Of a stretch of 33,156 nt of DNA, positions 32,762 through 33,156 are shown piece after piece. The first letter of the stretch is position 1. Each line of letters begins with the position of its first letter. Source of the DNA: Pedosphaera sp. (GTDB lineage: Bacteria; Verrucomicrobiota; Verrucomicrobiia; Limisphaerales; AAA164-E04); contig NYYT01000017.1 in NCBI GenBank assembly GCA_002686885.1, forward strand, positions 108,827-141,982, in the 5' to 3' direction. The notes below the pieces were generated by a model, which was not told the origin of the DNA, made no database searches, and worked only from the letters and a program-made list of their open reading frames with translations. A program made the position numbers and the translations under genes.

Positions 32762-33156
32762 ATGGGTCTGATTCATTCCATGCTTACTCGCTTTCATGAT
32801 CGTTGCTGGCATCCAGCGACTCCCTGGCGCCCGGAAAAGTTTCCTTTCTTTTATGGATGGGTGATTGTCTTTGCCGCCACTCTAGGAACCGTTTTCAGTA
32901 TTCCTGGTCAAACCATGGGTTTCAGCGTGTTTACTGAAATACTCATGAAAGAGCTTCAACTTTCTCGGGTCCAATTGAGTGTGGCCTATTGTCTGGGGAC
33001 TGTGCTCAGTGGTGTGATGCTGCCCATGGTCGGGCGATGGATGGATCGTTGGGGAGAGCGCAAAATGAGTGTTGTGGCTACTGTGTTGTCTTTTCTCATC
33101 CTTTTGTTTTTGAGTGAGGTGGTCCACGTGACCCAAAAGGTGATGCTTTGGATTCC
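32762..33156 (+). CDS. MFS transporter, N-terminal part (cut by the window end)
   Basis: The first 131 residues of a major facilitator superfamily permease. A short cytoplasmic leader is followed by FFYGWVIVFAATLGTVFSIPG as the first membrane segment (written here as FFYGWVIVFAATLG and TVFSIPG), SRVQLSVAYCLGTVLSGVM as the second, the MFS motif A in GRWMDRWGERK, and a third segment VVATVLSFLILLFL. The opening YGW resembles oxalate/formate and monocarboxylate-type MFS members, but substrate cannot be assigned from this fragment. ATG 32762 is the first ATG in frame; GTG and TTG codons upstream are possible. The gene begins 59 bases after ComM and may share its transcript. Confidence 0.85.
   Translation, partial: MGLIHSMLTRFHDRCWHPATPWRPEKFPFFYGWVIVFAATLGTVFSIPGQTMGFSVFTEILMKELQLSRVQLSVAYCLGTVLSGVMLPMVGRWMDRWGERKMSVVATVLSFLILLFLSEVVHVTQKVMLWI

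Overview
The window reads as a chromosomal segment of a Gram-negative member of the PVC superphylum, most likely Verrucomicrobiota (Planctomycetota is the alternative). The reasons are a secreted DUF1549/DUF1553 (PSD1) cytochrome protein translationally coupled to a DUF1501 protein, a Planctomycete-type cytochrome c/WD40 fusion, a tandem DUF1080 protein, a Tat-exported Gfo/Idh/MocA oxidoreductase, a formylglycine-type sulfatase, and an LptF-like permease with heptosyltransferase-like genes that imply an LPS outer membrane. I found no rRNA, tRNA, CRISPR array, insertion sequence or prophage gene. Coding density is high and no gene-free stretch exceeds 300 bases; the longest is about 250 bases (24271-24517).

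Layout. 32-1543 (minus): serine acetyltransferase and a YqgE/AlgH protein. 1695-1910 (plus): FmdB-type zinc ribbon with a good sigma70-like promoter. 1928-9266 (minus): seven tightly spaced genes, transcribed as 2-oxoacid dehydrogenase E1 alpha, E1 beta and E2, then an LptF/LptG permease, a GT4 glycosyltransferase, a SAM methyltransferase and a GT9 glycosyltransferase. 9418-10395 (plus): a secreted protein of unknown function whose end overlaps a GmhB-like HAD phosphatase (10375-10923, minus). 11082-19965 (minus): HpcH/HpaI aldolase, ABC-F ATPase, PSD1 protein, DUF1501 protein and Gfo/Idh/MocA oxidoreductase in transcription order. 20071-22804 (plus): sulfatase and a phosphomannose-isomerase-like cupin protein. 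22912-31013 (minus): seven close genes, AroE, prepilin peptidase, cytochrome/WD40 protein, AroQ, an endonuclease/exonuclease/phosphatase-fold protein, a dynamin-like GTPase and the tandem DUF1080 protein. 31164-end (plus): ComM/YifB AAA+ ATPase and the start of an MFS transporter cut by the window edge.

How it fits together. Three themes recur. The first is envelope biogenesis: LptF, GT4, GT9, methyltransferase, HAD phosphatase and prepilin peptidase. The second is exported carbohydrate breakdown: sulfatase, cupin isomerase-like protein, aldolase, Gfo/Idh/MocA, DUF1080 and PSD1/DUF1501. The third is core metabolism: cysteine synthesis entry, two shikimate steps and a 2-oxoacid dehydrogenase lacking a local E3. 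Almost no gene has a recognisable Shine-Dalgarno sequence, and four genes at the head of transcripts have a possible -10 hexamer only 6-8 bases before the start codon, which suggests leaderless or SD-independent initiation.

I do not see one clearly new multi-gene system. The best leads are altered active sites (HAD phosphatase, sulfatase), domain insertions (prepilin peptidase, PSD1 protein), the initiation pattern, and an unexplained nested hairpin between convergent genes.
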